Positions 1 through 6,370 of a DNA stretch of 26,284 nucleotides are shown piece by piece. Source of the stretch: Nitrospinae bacterium CG11_big_fil_rev_8_21_14_0_20_56_8 (GTDB lineage Bacteria; Nitrospinota; Nitrospinia; Nitrospinales; VA-1); contig PCWF01000106.1 of assembly GCA_002796165.1 (NCBI GenBank), positions 1 through 26,284 on the forward strand, given 5' to 3'. The notes beneath the pieces are model-generated. The model saw only the letters and a program-made list of their open reading frames with translations, made no database searches and was not told the DNA's origin. Position 1 is the stretch's first letter. Each line of letters opens with the position of its first letter. The position numbers and the translations under genes are program-made.

Positions 1-998
1 AGGATGAACAGGGCGGGATAGGCCACCATGAACAGCATGGGGAACGATTGCACCAGGTAGCTGATGAAATCCTTGTAAGCGACCAGCATGATGAACAGGA
101 ACAGGCCGCCGGAAAGGGCCGTGAAGCTGTAACAGATTCCGATAACTTTGGTGATCTCGTGCGCCAGCCGCTCGAATTTGAAATCGGCCTGGGCGAACAT
201 GATGAGATTGGACAGCACCGCGCCGACAAATCCGTTTAAAAGGGAAAGAATGAGGGGGGCGATTAAATGCTGGAGTGAAAATTCGTGCCAGGGGAAAATG
301 AGGAACAGGGCAAACGCGGTGCCCAGAAGAGCCCCCACCACCGATGCCACCTTCGCGTTCATGCATTTATGGAAATAATTGAGAAAACTGATAATGAGCG
401 CTGAAAATGAGCACGCCCATAATCCGTACAGAACGCCGTGGTGGATCCCCACGATGATCTCGCCCGTGATTCCGATGACCACCCCGATCAATATGGCAAG
501 GAAGACATTGGACAGGATGATCGCTTTGCGGACCCCCTGGGTGCGCCGGGCACCCATGACCTCCATGATGACCACGAACATGGGGCATCCCAGGATGAAG
601 GAGGCGAACAGGATATGAAGCTGGGCCGCAACCCAGGTCGTTTTCCGGTTGCTGAGGCCCATAAAGTCGAAGGGCTTGAACTGGTGTTCCTTGGCCGGGC
701 CGATATCCGTCAGGTATGACTTGTCTTCCTCATCAGCTCCCTTTTCCTTGTCTTCATCGTCAGAGGCCTTTTCGTCGTCGGCCGATTCCTCATCGCCACC
801 CTCCTCCTCCTCCTCGTCCTCATCTTCATCGTCCTCAGCATAAACGACGGAAGGACCGATGGTGTTGAACGGATTGAGAACCTGGGGCATTGTGACGGGA
901 TTGAGGTGCACCAGCCCGTATGCGAGGAAAACAAAAAAAGCAACGCGAATGGAAGTGGGAATTGAGGTTTTATCCTTCGGGTTATCTGATCGATCCAT
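1..998 (-). CDS. Cytochrome bd-type quinol oxidase subunit I-like membrane protein (3' end outside window)
   Basis: 332 codons are visible from an ATG at 998-996, preceded by an AGGGGA ribosome binding site; the C-terminus lies beyond base 1. Residues 19-32 are a hydrophobic signal or anchor segment and VYA at 52-54 could be a cleavage site. Residues 55-92 are very acidic (27 of 38 are D/E). From 120 on the protein is membrane-embedded. The helix with H128 and E146 (QLHILFASFILG...IMEVMG) resembles helix 1 of CydA, whose His is a haem ligand. RLAHEITKVIG at 277-287, followed by a Gly-rich helix, resembles what comes next in CydA. Between them, about 155-270, lie roughly 115 extra residues with about four helices. 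If the family call is right, the protein would oxidise quinol and reduce O2. No subunit II is visible. The family call rests on remembered motifs, so another polytopic protein is possible. Confidence 0.5.
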   Translation of the reverse strand, partial: MDRSDNPKDKTSIPTSIRVAFFVFLAYGLVHLNPVTMPQVLNPFNTIGPSVVYAEDDEDEDEEEEEGGDEESADDEKASDDEDKEKGADEEDKSYLTDIGPAKEHQFKPFDFMGLSNRKTTWVAAQLHILFASFILGCPMFVVIMEVMGARRTQGVRKAIILSNVFLAILIGVVIGITGEIIVGIHHGVLYGLWACSFSALIISFLNYFHKCMNAKVASVVGALLGTAFALFLIFPWHEFSLQHLIAPLILSLLNGFVGAVLSNLIMFAQADFKFERLAHEITKVIGICYSFTALSGGLFLFIMLVAYKDFISYLVQSFPMLFMVAYPALFI

Positions 999-1147
999 TA
1001 CCGTCCCCTGTGGCCAGGTTGGTTTCGTTTCGGTTCCGTTCGCGGGTCTTTGAACCTGGGGTGAATTTCAGGCGACACGATCCGGTTGCAAACGGGAAAC
1101 TCTTGAAAATATAAGAAACTGCATTTTCCGGCCCATAAAAATCCAAG

Positions 1148-1197
1148 CTTTGGGCCAAAGAAAGTAGAGGAATATCATAGGGTTTTTTCAAAGTCAA
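1148..1197 (-). promoter_or_regulatory. Promoter with overlapping palindrome for the bd-like gene
   Basis: On the minus strand TTGACT (1197-1192) is followed after 17 nt by TATTCC (1174-1169), with a TG one base upstream of the -10 hexamer (extended -10). Transcription would start near 1161, leaving a leader of about 160 nt. The odd palindrome CTTTGGGCCAAAG (1148-1160) lies at the predicted start point and could be an operator or a 5' hairpin. The -10 box is weak (3 of 6 consensus bases). Confidence 0.4.
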
Positions 1198-1269
1198 GCA
1201 AATTAAGGGTCTGCAAAACTGCCAGTAAATAAGGGTTTTGGAGACTCGGGACGGGACGAAATCGGGGGA

Positions 1270-1470
1270 TTATCGGGGGTCTGGGGAGTCCTCGTCCGGA
1301 TCCCGCGGGAGGATTAAAAATCCGAATCCCAACGAGGCGCAAAAGACAGAAAGGAGACCGGTCAATATCCGGGGCCATTCGGAGTTGATATCCCGGACGG
1401 CGAACATAAACAGGATGCCGCCAAGAATCATCAAAAGGAACCCTGCGAATCGCAGTTTCCAGTCAATCAT
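1270..1470 (-). CDS. Small two-helix membrane protein, function unknown
   Basis: 66 aa. Two hydrophobic segments, about residues 6-25 (RFAGFLLMILGGILFMFAV) and 35-54, are joined by a short polar loop, and the tail is short and acidic (DPDEDSPD). I do not recognise the family. The start ATG lies inside the last codons of the upstream LpxB-N-like gene (8-bp overlap), with GGAG about 7 nt before it, so the two are almost certainly translationally coupled. This coupling is the main reason to believe the gene is real. By context it may be a membrane accessory of the glycosyltransferase/LpxB-N unit. Confidence 0.6.
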   Translation of the reverse strand: MIDWKLRFAGFLLMILGGILFMFAVRDINSEWPRILTGLLSVFCASLGFGFLILPRDPDEDSPDPR

Positions 1471-1753
1471 TTTCCACTCCCGTCCCGGCCAGGGATTTTC
1501 TCTTGCGGTCGATCAGGATCAGATTGCGGACGTAGATCACGATGCCCAGGCTTTGACCCAGGATAAACACGGGGTCCTCCCGGTGTATGGCATATAACAA
1601 CAGGATCATGCTCCCCCCGATACTGCAGTACCAGAACGCCGTGGGAATGGTGCTTTCCCCCCGCCGTTCCGATACAATCCATTGGATCATAAACCGCGTG
1701 AAAAAAAAGGCCTGACCGACAAAACCGATGATGATCCAGTAGGTCGTAGTCAT
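1463..1753 (-). CDS. Lipid-A-disaccharide synthase N-terminal domain-like membrane protein
   Basis: 96 aa, about three membrane segments. The sequence matches the LAB_N domain (PF07578): WIIIGFVGQAFFFTRFMIQW at 6-25, the SERRGESTIPTAFWYCSIGG loop, then a helix and DPVFILGQSLGIVIYVRN. In some LpxB proteins this domain sits at the N-terminus; here it stands alone, which is common beside GT2 polyprenyl-phosphate glycosyltransferases. Its biochemical role is not established; it is usually assumed to help move or modify lipid-linked sugars at the inner membrane. The start ATG directly abuts the stop of the glycosyltransferase (TAG then ATG, no gap), so coupled translation is expected. Confidence 0.85.
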   Translation of the reverse strand: MTTTYWIIIGFVGQAFFFTRFMIQWIVSERRGESTIPTAFWYCSIGGSMILLLYAIHREDPVFILGQSLGIVIYVRNLILIDRKRKSLAGTGVEND

Positions 1754-2494
1754 CTATTGATCCTCCTCCACGATGTCATATTTGATCTGCCTCTGTTTCA
1801 TCCATCGGATGGCCAGCAAGTCTTTTAACGATGAGAAAAGGCGGTTGCGTATGTTGTATTTCGAATAACCGTGCACGCGGGGATAATGCCCCACCTTCAC
1901 CTGCGTCACCCGGAACCCTTCCATTTTCATCAGGGTCGGGAAGAAGCGGTGCATGCCCTTGTAGAGTTTGACATTGTCAAAGCGCTCCCGCCGAAAGGCT
2001 TTGAGCGAGCAACCGGTGTCGGCAATGGTTTCATTGCTCAGCTTGTTGCGGACGGCGTTGGCGATTCTGGAGGATACGAGCTTGATCCAGGGATCGTTTC
2101 GCTTGTGCCGCCAGCCGCAGACGACATCGTACTCGGCCATCTTTTCCAGAAGCCGGGGGATATCCTCGGGACTGTTCTGCAGGTCGGCGTCCATGGTGAT
2201 GATGATCTTTCCCCTCGCCGCCTTGAACCCGGCCGCGAACCCGGCCGTTTGACCATGATTATGGCCAAACCGGATAAGCCGGATATGCGGATTGGTTTTC
2301 TGCAGGGTGCGTACGATCATGTGGCTTCCATCCTGACTTCCGTCGTCCACGAAAATGATCTCGTAAGTCCGGTTCAACGGGGGCAGATGGGTGCTCAGGG
2401 ACTCTTCCAGCGGAACCAGGTTTTCCCGTTCGTTATAAAGGGGGATCACGATGGAAAGCTCGACGGGTTCGTTCGTTTTGAAATCGGTGTTCAT
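1754..2494 (-). CDS. Family 2 glycosyltransferase, polyprenyl/dolichyl-phosphate sugar transferase type
   Basis: 246 aa from the ATG at 2494, which starts 22 nt after the rlmN stop. A longer reading from 2599 would overlap rlmN and adds a non-homologous N-terminus. GT-A fold signatures in order: LSIVIPLYNERENL near the N-terminus, FVDDGSQDGS, TMDADLQNSPEDIP (metal/nucleotide-sugar binding DxD region), GCSLKAFRRE, then HYPRVHGYSKYNIRNR. It resembles ArnC, GtrB and DPM1, which move a sugar from an NDP donor to undecaprenyl or dolichyl phosphate on the cytoplasmic face. Unlike ArnC/GtrB I see no C-terminal membrane helices, so it is a soluble or peripheral DPM1-like form that may rely on the small membrane proteins downstream. 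Sugar and acceptor cannot be told from sequence. Confidence 0.88.
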   Translation of the reverse strand: MNTDFKTNEPVELSIVIPLYNERENLVPLEESLSTHLPPLNRTYEIIFVDDGSQDGSHMIVRTLQKTNPHIRLIRFGHNHGQTAGFAAGFKAARGKIIITMDADLQNSPEDIPRLLEKMAEYDVVCGWRHKRNDPWIKLVSSRIANAVRNKLSNETIADTGCSLKAFRRERFDNVKLYKGMHRFFPTLMKMEGFRVTQVKVGHYPRVHGYSKYNIRNRLFSSLKDLLAIRWMKQRQIKYDIVEEDQ

Positions 2495-2516
2495 GGGTCG
2501 GAGGTTGGGAACAAGT

Positions 2517-3557
2517 TCAGGGGGTGGTGCAGGAAAGCGGTTGAGCGGCCAACTGGCCGCAAGCACCCAGGATATCGGCTCCCCGGTTTTTCCGCACAAA
2601 GGTGGAAAAGTTTTTTGCGATCAAAAAATTCTGAAATTCCAACACCCGTTTTTCCTCCGGAGGCTCGAATTCGGAAGGTTCAAAGGGGTTGAAGGGAATC
2701 AGGTTAATCTTGCACGCAAAACCCTCCAGCAATCGGGCCAGTCTGCGGGCGTCCTCATCGCTGTCGTTGATTCCCTTCAACAGAATATACTCGAACGTGA
2801 GCCGCCGTTGCGGTTTAAGCCGGTATTCGCGGAGGCAGTCCATCAGCGCTTCGATCGGGTATTTGCGGTTGATGGGGATCAGCCGGTTCCGGGTTTCGTT
2901 GTCGGTCGCGTTGAGTGAAATTGCCAGATTGACGTGCAGGTTTTCCTCCTGGAATTTACGGATCTTGTCCACCAGCCCGGAAGTGGATACGGTGACCTTT
3001 CGCTGTGAAATTCGCATTCCTTCGGGGGAGATCATGAGCTTGAGCGCTTCGACCAGGTTGTCGTAGTTGTCCAGCGGCTCGCCCATGCCCATGAGAACAA
3101 CGTTGGTCACCCGGTCCTCCTCTTTGAGGTCCTCGTTTATGGCGAGGGTTTGGCCGATAATTTCTCCCGCCGTCAGGTTTCGTTTCAGGCCCATCGTGGC
3201 GGTCATGCAAAAGGAGCAATTGATGCGGCATCCCACCTGGGTGGAAACGCATAGGGTTTTACGCGGACCCGAAGGCATCCAAACGCTCTCGACGCGAGCG
3301 CCGTCTTCCATCTCCAGAAGGTACTTGATGGACCCGTCGCGGGAAGGGGTTCGTTCCCGAATCTGCGGCAGGCCGATATAAAAATGCTCCCGCAACCGCG
3401 ACCGCATGACCTTCGACAAATTGTTCATGGCGTCGATGTCGCGAACCCCGTAATGATAAACCCAGTTGAGCACCTGTCCCACGCGGTAAGGTTTTTCACC
3501 GAATTGGGAAAAAAAGTCCCTGAGCCGGGGCATGGAGGTCCCAATCAAATTATCCAT
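2517..3557 (-). CDS. rlmN: Dual-specificity 23S rRNA/tRNA adenine C2-methyltransferase RlmN
   Basis: 346 aa, normal family length. Radical-SAM enzyme that methylates C2 of A2503 in 23S rRNA and of A37 in some tRNAs. The [4Fe-4S] cluster motif is C110-x3-C114-x2-C117 (CRINCSFC). The methyl-carrying cysteine near the C-terminus is C333 in GADILGACGQL. VVLMGMGEPLDNYDN and VTVSTSGLVDKI are typical SAM-binding segments, and the N-terminal PYRVGQVLNWVYHYGV is the RNA-binding part. It appears to be the first gene of a minus-strand group with the glycosyltransferase, LpxB-N-like protein and 66-aa protein. No clear Shine-Dalgarno precedes the ATG. Confidence 0.97.
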   Translation of the reverse strand: MDNLIGTSMPRLRDFFSQFGEKPYRVGQVLNWVYHYGVRDIDAMNNLSKVMRSRLREHFYIGLPQIRERTPSRDGSIKYLLEMEDGARVESVWMPSGPRKTLCVSTQVGCRINCSFCMTATMGLKRNLTAGEIIGQTLAINEDLKEEDRVTNVVLMGMGEPLDNYDNLVEALKLMISPEGMRISQRKVTVSTSGLVDKIRKFQEENLHVNLAISLNATDNETRNRLIPINRKYPIEALMDCLREYRLKPQRRLTFEYILLKGINDSDEDARRLARLLEGFACKINLIPFNPFEPSEFEPPEEKRVLEFQNFLIAKNFSTFVRKNRGADILGACGQLAAQPLSCTTP

Positions 3558-3942
3558 TTTCTTTTTTGAACGGAAAGGGTAATATAATCAAACCATTTCA
3601 GAAAGATGACGGCTAAGGGCCGGTTCCTCAAAGGATTTCTGCGTTCGATCCAGGGATCTCCGGAATAAATCCGACCGCTTGCCTGGGGCCGACGATCCGG
3701 GGCTCTATCCCAGCGATTGTACGATGCCCCGCTCCACCGGGCAAGGCCGGGCGCCTGGATTGGCGGGACGGAAATCGCCTTTGATACCGGGCCTCATTAA
3801 TATAACTAATTGAAATTTCTTTAGCGATACAATTTCTTTGGGGTCGGCATTTTTTCGGCCGGGGATTCGCAAGCACCGGGAACGGTTTACAGGACGATGA
3901 ACCACTTAATTTTTTTCATTATTCAGAGCTTGGGCACAGATT
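3558..3942. other. Gene-free divergent intergenic region, 385 bp
   Basis: Lies between the divergently read rlmN and the DnaJ-like gene, so it should hold promoters for both. I see no ORF with family resemblance and no RNA I recognise. The middle (about 3640-3780) is GC-rich with small imperfect inverted repeats such as CGGA-ATAAA-TCCG at 3661-3673. The part at 3790-3850 is AT-rich and holds TATAAC- and TACAAT-like hexamers, but none has a -35 element at a good distance. The GC-rich part could be a decayed intergenic repeat; this cannot be judged from one copy. Confidence 0.5.
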
Positions 3943-4758
3943 ATGACTAAAACGTGCGTGATGGATTTTCCTGAGTGTTACAAAATCTTGAATGTAGCGC
4001 AAGGGGTGAACTGGGCGGCGATAAAAAAGTCCTATCATTCGCTGGCAAAGCAGTATCATCCCGACCGGAACGGGGGCGACCCCGGGTGTGAAGCGAGGTT
4101 CAAGGAAATCAACCTGGCATTCCAGAGGCTTCAGTCGGCGCACCGGAATAGCCGTCTTGAATCGGTGGACAACCGCTTCGAAAATAAAGTCGATTCCCAG
4201 CCTGACTCCCCGGCCCCCCAATTTGGGTCAAGCTTTCTGGACCGGGTGGAAATGAATCCGATCATGCGCCAGGCCCTTGCGAGGCTGAGGGAAATCGCGG
4301 TCGAATGCGAACGGCGGTTCTTTCTTTTGAACGTCTATCACGAGGTCACCCTCGACACGAAAACCGCCCTCAAAGGGGGCACGGTGAAAGTCAAAAAGGG
4401 GAGGCGAACTTTCAACGTCACGATCCCTCCCGGAAGCTGGAACCGCATGACCCTGCGTCTGCCCGGGGAGGGTGAAAACAGTCCGTTGCGCGACCGCCGC
4501 GGGGATTTCGTTCTGACCCTGCGCGTTCTCCCCACGGCTGAGCCGGTGACCGGAGAGAGGGAATTATATTACGAATTGAAAATTCCCCCTGAAAAAATCG
4601 CCAGCGGGAAGGTGATGACGCTTGATACCACCGAAGGCCCCATTAAATTCATCCTTCCCCGGAACACCGCCGACGGCATGATGTTCACTCTGCGCGCGCG
4701 GCCCGATGCCGACCCGGCCTTCCCCACCCGGCACGTGGTGAAGGTGCATCTGGTTTAA
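3943..4758 (+). CDS. DnaJ/CbpA-like J-domain co-chaperone without zinc finger
   Basis: 271 aa. J domain at about residues 9-70 with the HPD signature that activates DnaK ATPase (QYHPDRNGGD, HPD at 39-41) and helix IV FKEINLAFQRL. A polar linker (about 70-100) follows, without the usual Gly/Phe-rich region. Residues 130-271 resemble the two C-terminal beta domains of DnaJ/CbpA (VTLDTKTALKGGTVKV, FNVTIPPGSWNRMTLRLPGEGE, GDFVLTLRV). The CxxCxGxG zinc fingers are missing, so it is CbpA-like (type II/III) rather than DnaJ proper. No grpE or dnaK is nearby. M7 (3961) is an alternative start; neither has a good ribosome site. Confidence 0.85.
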   Translation: MTKTCVMDFPECYKILNVAQGVNWAAIKKSYHSLAKQYHPDRNGGDPGCEARFKEINLAFQRLQSAHRNSRLESVDNRFENKVDSQPDSPAPQFGSSFLDRVEMNPIMRQALARLREIAVECERRFFLLNVYHEVTLDTKTALKGGTVKVKKGRRTFNVTIPPGSWNRMTLRLPGEGENSPLRDRRGDFVLTLRVLPTAEPVTGERELYYELKIPPEKIASGKVMTLDTTEGPIKFILPRNTADGMMFTLRARPDADPAFPTRHVVKVHLV

Positions 4759-4766
4759 CGGTTTCC

Positions 4767-5552
4767 TCACAGGTAGAATTTATTGAACACGTACACCATC
4801 ACCGTCCCACCGATGAGATAAAGGGTGAGGGAGCAGGACGCAAGACCGATAAGGGGTGAGGGGAGCGCCTGCTGGTGCCGGGACAACCAGCGGATAACAA
4901 ACGCGAGACCGCCAAGAGAGAGGATCGCCGAAATCAGGTTCATGCCGGTAATGGTCCCGCTCAGAACGATGTCCGGTTCGAGGTAATTGAGCACCGCCAG
5001 GGACCATCCCATAGGAATCATGCTGGCGAAGTAAGCCCAAAACGCCGGGTGAAACTGGGGATCCTGGAACCGGGACCAGAATCGGAAGCCGAACACCAGC
5101 AAAATCCCCAGGAAAAAGCAGGAAATCAGGTCGTTCACATTTTTCTTCCCCAACTCCCCGCGAATGAAGTTGAGCGCACCCAGAACGTAAGACGACACCT
5201 CTTCTTCATCCATTTCGTAAAATCCACCCTTCGCCGTGTCGAAGGCGAACACCCGCGCGGTGGTCGACTCGGCGGGGAGGGCGACCGCCCGGTATCCATC
5301 TTTTCCCGCAGATTCAATCTCCAGGTAAACCACTCCGCTGTGGTACTTTAAATTGTGTTTGGCGATCTCGACCAGGTTCTGGGCATAGCGTCCGTTTTCC
5401 TTGAAAAACTGTTCCTGGATGTGCGCCAAGTCATGCAGGGCCTTGCGCGCCTGTACGTCGGCGTCGGTTTCGAAGATGTGGGTGCACGCGGTGCAGAACA
5501 GGAGAAGTGCGAAAGCCGGCAGAAACCGCGAGTAATAATTGAAATGAAACAT
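4767..5552 (-). CDS. Membrane protein with lipoprotein-like signal and type IV pilin-like periplasmic domain
   Basis: 261 aa from the ATG at 5552; an upstream TTG at 5573 would add seven residues. The N-terminus (FLPAFALLLFCTAC) looks like a lipoprotein signal with C23 as the modified residue, though Cys at -3 is not canonical. Residues 32-115 resemble the globular part of type IV pilins and pseudopilins: ADVQARKALHDLAHIQEQFF, then ENGRYAQNLVEI, GVVYLEIESAGKDGYRAVAL. The prepilin cleavage motif and N-terminal pilin helix are absent. About four membrane helices follow at roughly 132-149, 161-180, 186-212 and 224-246. I do not know this combined architecture and assign no function. It converges on the DnaJ-like gene with 8 bp between stops. 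Confidence 0.7.
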   Translation of the reverse strand: MFHFNYYSRFLPAFALLLFCTACTHIFETDADVQARKALHDLAHIQEQFFKENGRYAQNLVEIAKHNLKYHSGVVYLEIESAGKDGYRAVALPAESTTARVFAFDTAKGGFYEMDEEEVSSYVLGALNFIRGELGKKNVNDLISCFFLGILLVFGFRFWSRFQDPQFHPAFWAYFASMIPMGWSLAVLNYLEPDIVLSGTITGMNLISAILSLGGLAFVIRWLSRHQQALPSPLIGLASCSLTLYLIGGTVMVYVFNKFYL

Positions 5553-5649
5553 TTGGGGTTCTCTAGGAATCAACGAAAGCCATGCATGCGCTCTCTTACA
5601 TTAAGAATCAGCGGGTAAATTGCAATATCATGAATTATTGGAGGCGCCT

Positions 5650-5778
5650 ATGATGATTCAGGATATGTCGGAGCCGCGAAATCGGCGGTTTGCAGGGGGC
5701 TTCCTGCAAGGAGCCTGTAACCGGATGGTGCCTCTAACGGATATAATCCCTTATGAAAGGCACCGTGTAAATCCTTGA
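5650..5778 (+). CDS. Possible small protein of 42 aa upstream of rdgB
   Basis: The ORF starts ATGATG at 5650 with a strong GGAGG at 5640-5644, five bases upstream, which is better than the site of rdgB itself. The product begins MMIQDMSEPRNRR and is basic, with one Cys and no membrane segment. It ends 28 nt before rdgB. I know no homologue. The same DNA forms several hairpins and contains a TATAAT, so the ORF may be chance, or a leader peptide whose translation affects the fold of the leader. Confidence 0.3.
   Translation: MMIQDMSEPRNRRFAGGFLQGACNRMVPLTDIIPYERHRVNP
5690..5715 (+). promoter_or_regulatory. Two mutually exclusive hairpins before rdgB
   Basis: Hairpin A pairs TTGCAGG (5690-5696) with CCTGCAA (5703-5709), a perfect 7-bp stem with a 6-base loop. 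Hairpin B pairs GGCT-CCT (5698-5705, one bulged T) with AGGAGCC (5709-5715) around a 3-base loop. They share bases, so only one can form at a time, as in attenuators. No U-tract follows either. Confidence 0.3.
5727..5764 (+). promoter_or_regulatory. TATAAT box inside a nested inverted repeat
   Basis: GGTGCCT (5727-5733) and AGGCACC (5758-5764) are a perfect 7-bp inverted repeat. Between them GGAT-ATA-ATCC (5739-5749) is a second palindrome that contains a perfect TATAAT (5742-5747). The TATAAT could be the rdgB -10 box, but no good -35 hexamer lies 16-18 nt upstream. The repeat could be an operator or an RNA fold. Confidence 0.35.
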
Positions 5779-5806
5779 AAGAATAAACTCATAACATAAA
5801 AACTCC

Positions 5807-6370
5807 ATGAACTCAAATCTCCTGTTTGAAAAGATCAAATTTGTGACCGGAAATTCAAACAAAGTCCGTGAAGCGAGCCAGATTCTTGGAATTCGGCTCA
5901 CCCAGGTGAATGTCCAGGGTTTACATGAGATTCAGACGCACGATGTCGAACACTTGGTGCGGGAAAAAGTTCGGGAAGCCTACGATGTTCTCAAGAGCCC
6001 CGTTCTGGTCGAGGACTCGGGGTTGATCTTTACCGCCTGGAACGGCCTTCCCGGCGCCCTGGTCAAATGGTTCGAATCCACCGTGGGCAACGAGGGGATG
6101 TTGCAAATGCTATCCTCCTTCAATCGGCGGGAGGCGAAAGCGCTATGTTATGCCGCGATTTTCGACGGAACCCGTCTCGTCGTGGGGAAAGGGGAAGTTT
6201 ACGGTTCCGTCGCCGATGCCCCCCGCGGTGATCGGGGATTTGGCTGGGACGTGATCTTTATTCCCGACGGACACGACCGGACCTTCGCGGAAATGAATGC
6301 GGAGGAGAAAAATTCCATCTCCCATCGCAGGATGGCCTTTGAAGACCTGAAAGCCAACTTAAAAAGCTAA
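5807..6370 (+). CDS. rdgB: Non-canonical purine NTP pyrophosphatase (XTP/dITP diphosphatase), archaeal/eukaryal-like type
   Basis: 187 aa, normal length for the Ham1/ITPA family, which hydrolyses ITP, dITP and XTP to monophosphates plus PPi and keeps deaminated purines out of nucleic acids. Visible signatures: KFVTGNSNKVREA near the N-terminus, PVLVEDSGLIFTAWNGLPG (metal and base binding), GFGWDVIFIP, and the closing SHRRMAF motif. The stretch GLPGALVKWF followed by GNEGMLQML is the form I associate with archaeal and eukaryotic ITPA; typical bacterial RdgB has a GAPGVYSARYAG-like sequence here. The ATG has no Shine-Dalgarno. The 3' end overlaps the stop of the convergent HEPN-like gene by 4 bp. 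Confidence 0.93.
   Translation: MNSNLLFEKIKFVTGNSNKVREASQILGIRLTQVNVQGLHEIQTHDVEHLVREKVREAYDVLKSPVLVEDSGLIFTAWNGLPGALVKWFESTVGNEGMLQMLSSFNRREAKALCYAAIFDGTRLVVGKGEVYGSVADAPRGDRGFGWDVIFIPDGHDRTFAEMNAEEKNSISHRRMAFEDLKANLKS

Noticed and set aside
797..836. Simple triplet repeat as a tandem-repeat or CRISPR-like element
   Set aside because: The triplets are explained by coding for a Glu/Asp run in a continuous reading frame; there are no spacers.
2495..2599. Longer N-terminus for the glycosyltransferase
   Set aside because: It would overlap the end of rlmN by about 80 bp and adds residues unlike the family; the ATG at 2494 fits better.
1871..2692. 273-codon open frame on the plus strand across the glycosyltransferase
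   Set aside because: Antisense shadow of GT2 and rlmN; both minus-strand genes carry clear family motifs.
3628..3905. Open frames in the rlmN/DnaJ-like intergenic region
   Set aside because: Short, Pro/Arg-rich products with no ribosome site and no homology; typical of non-coding GC-rich DNA.
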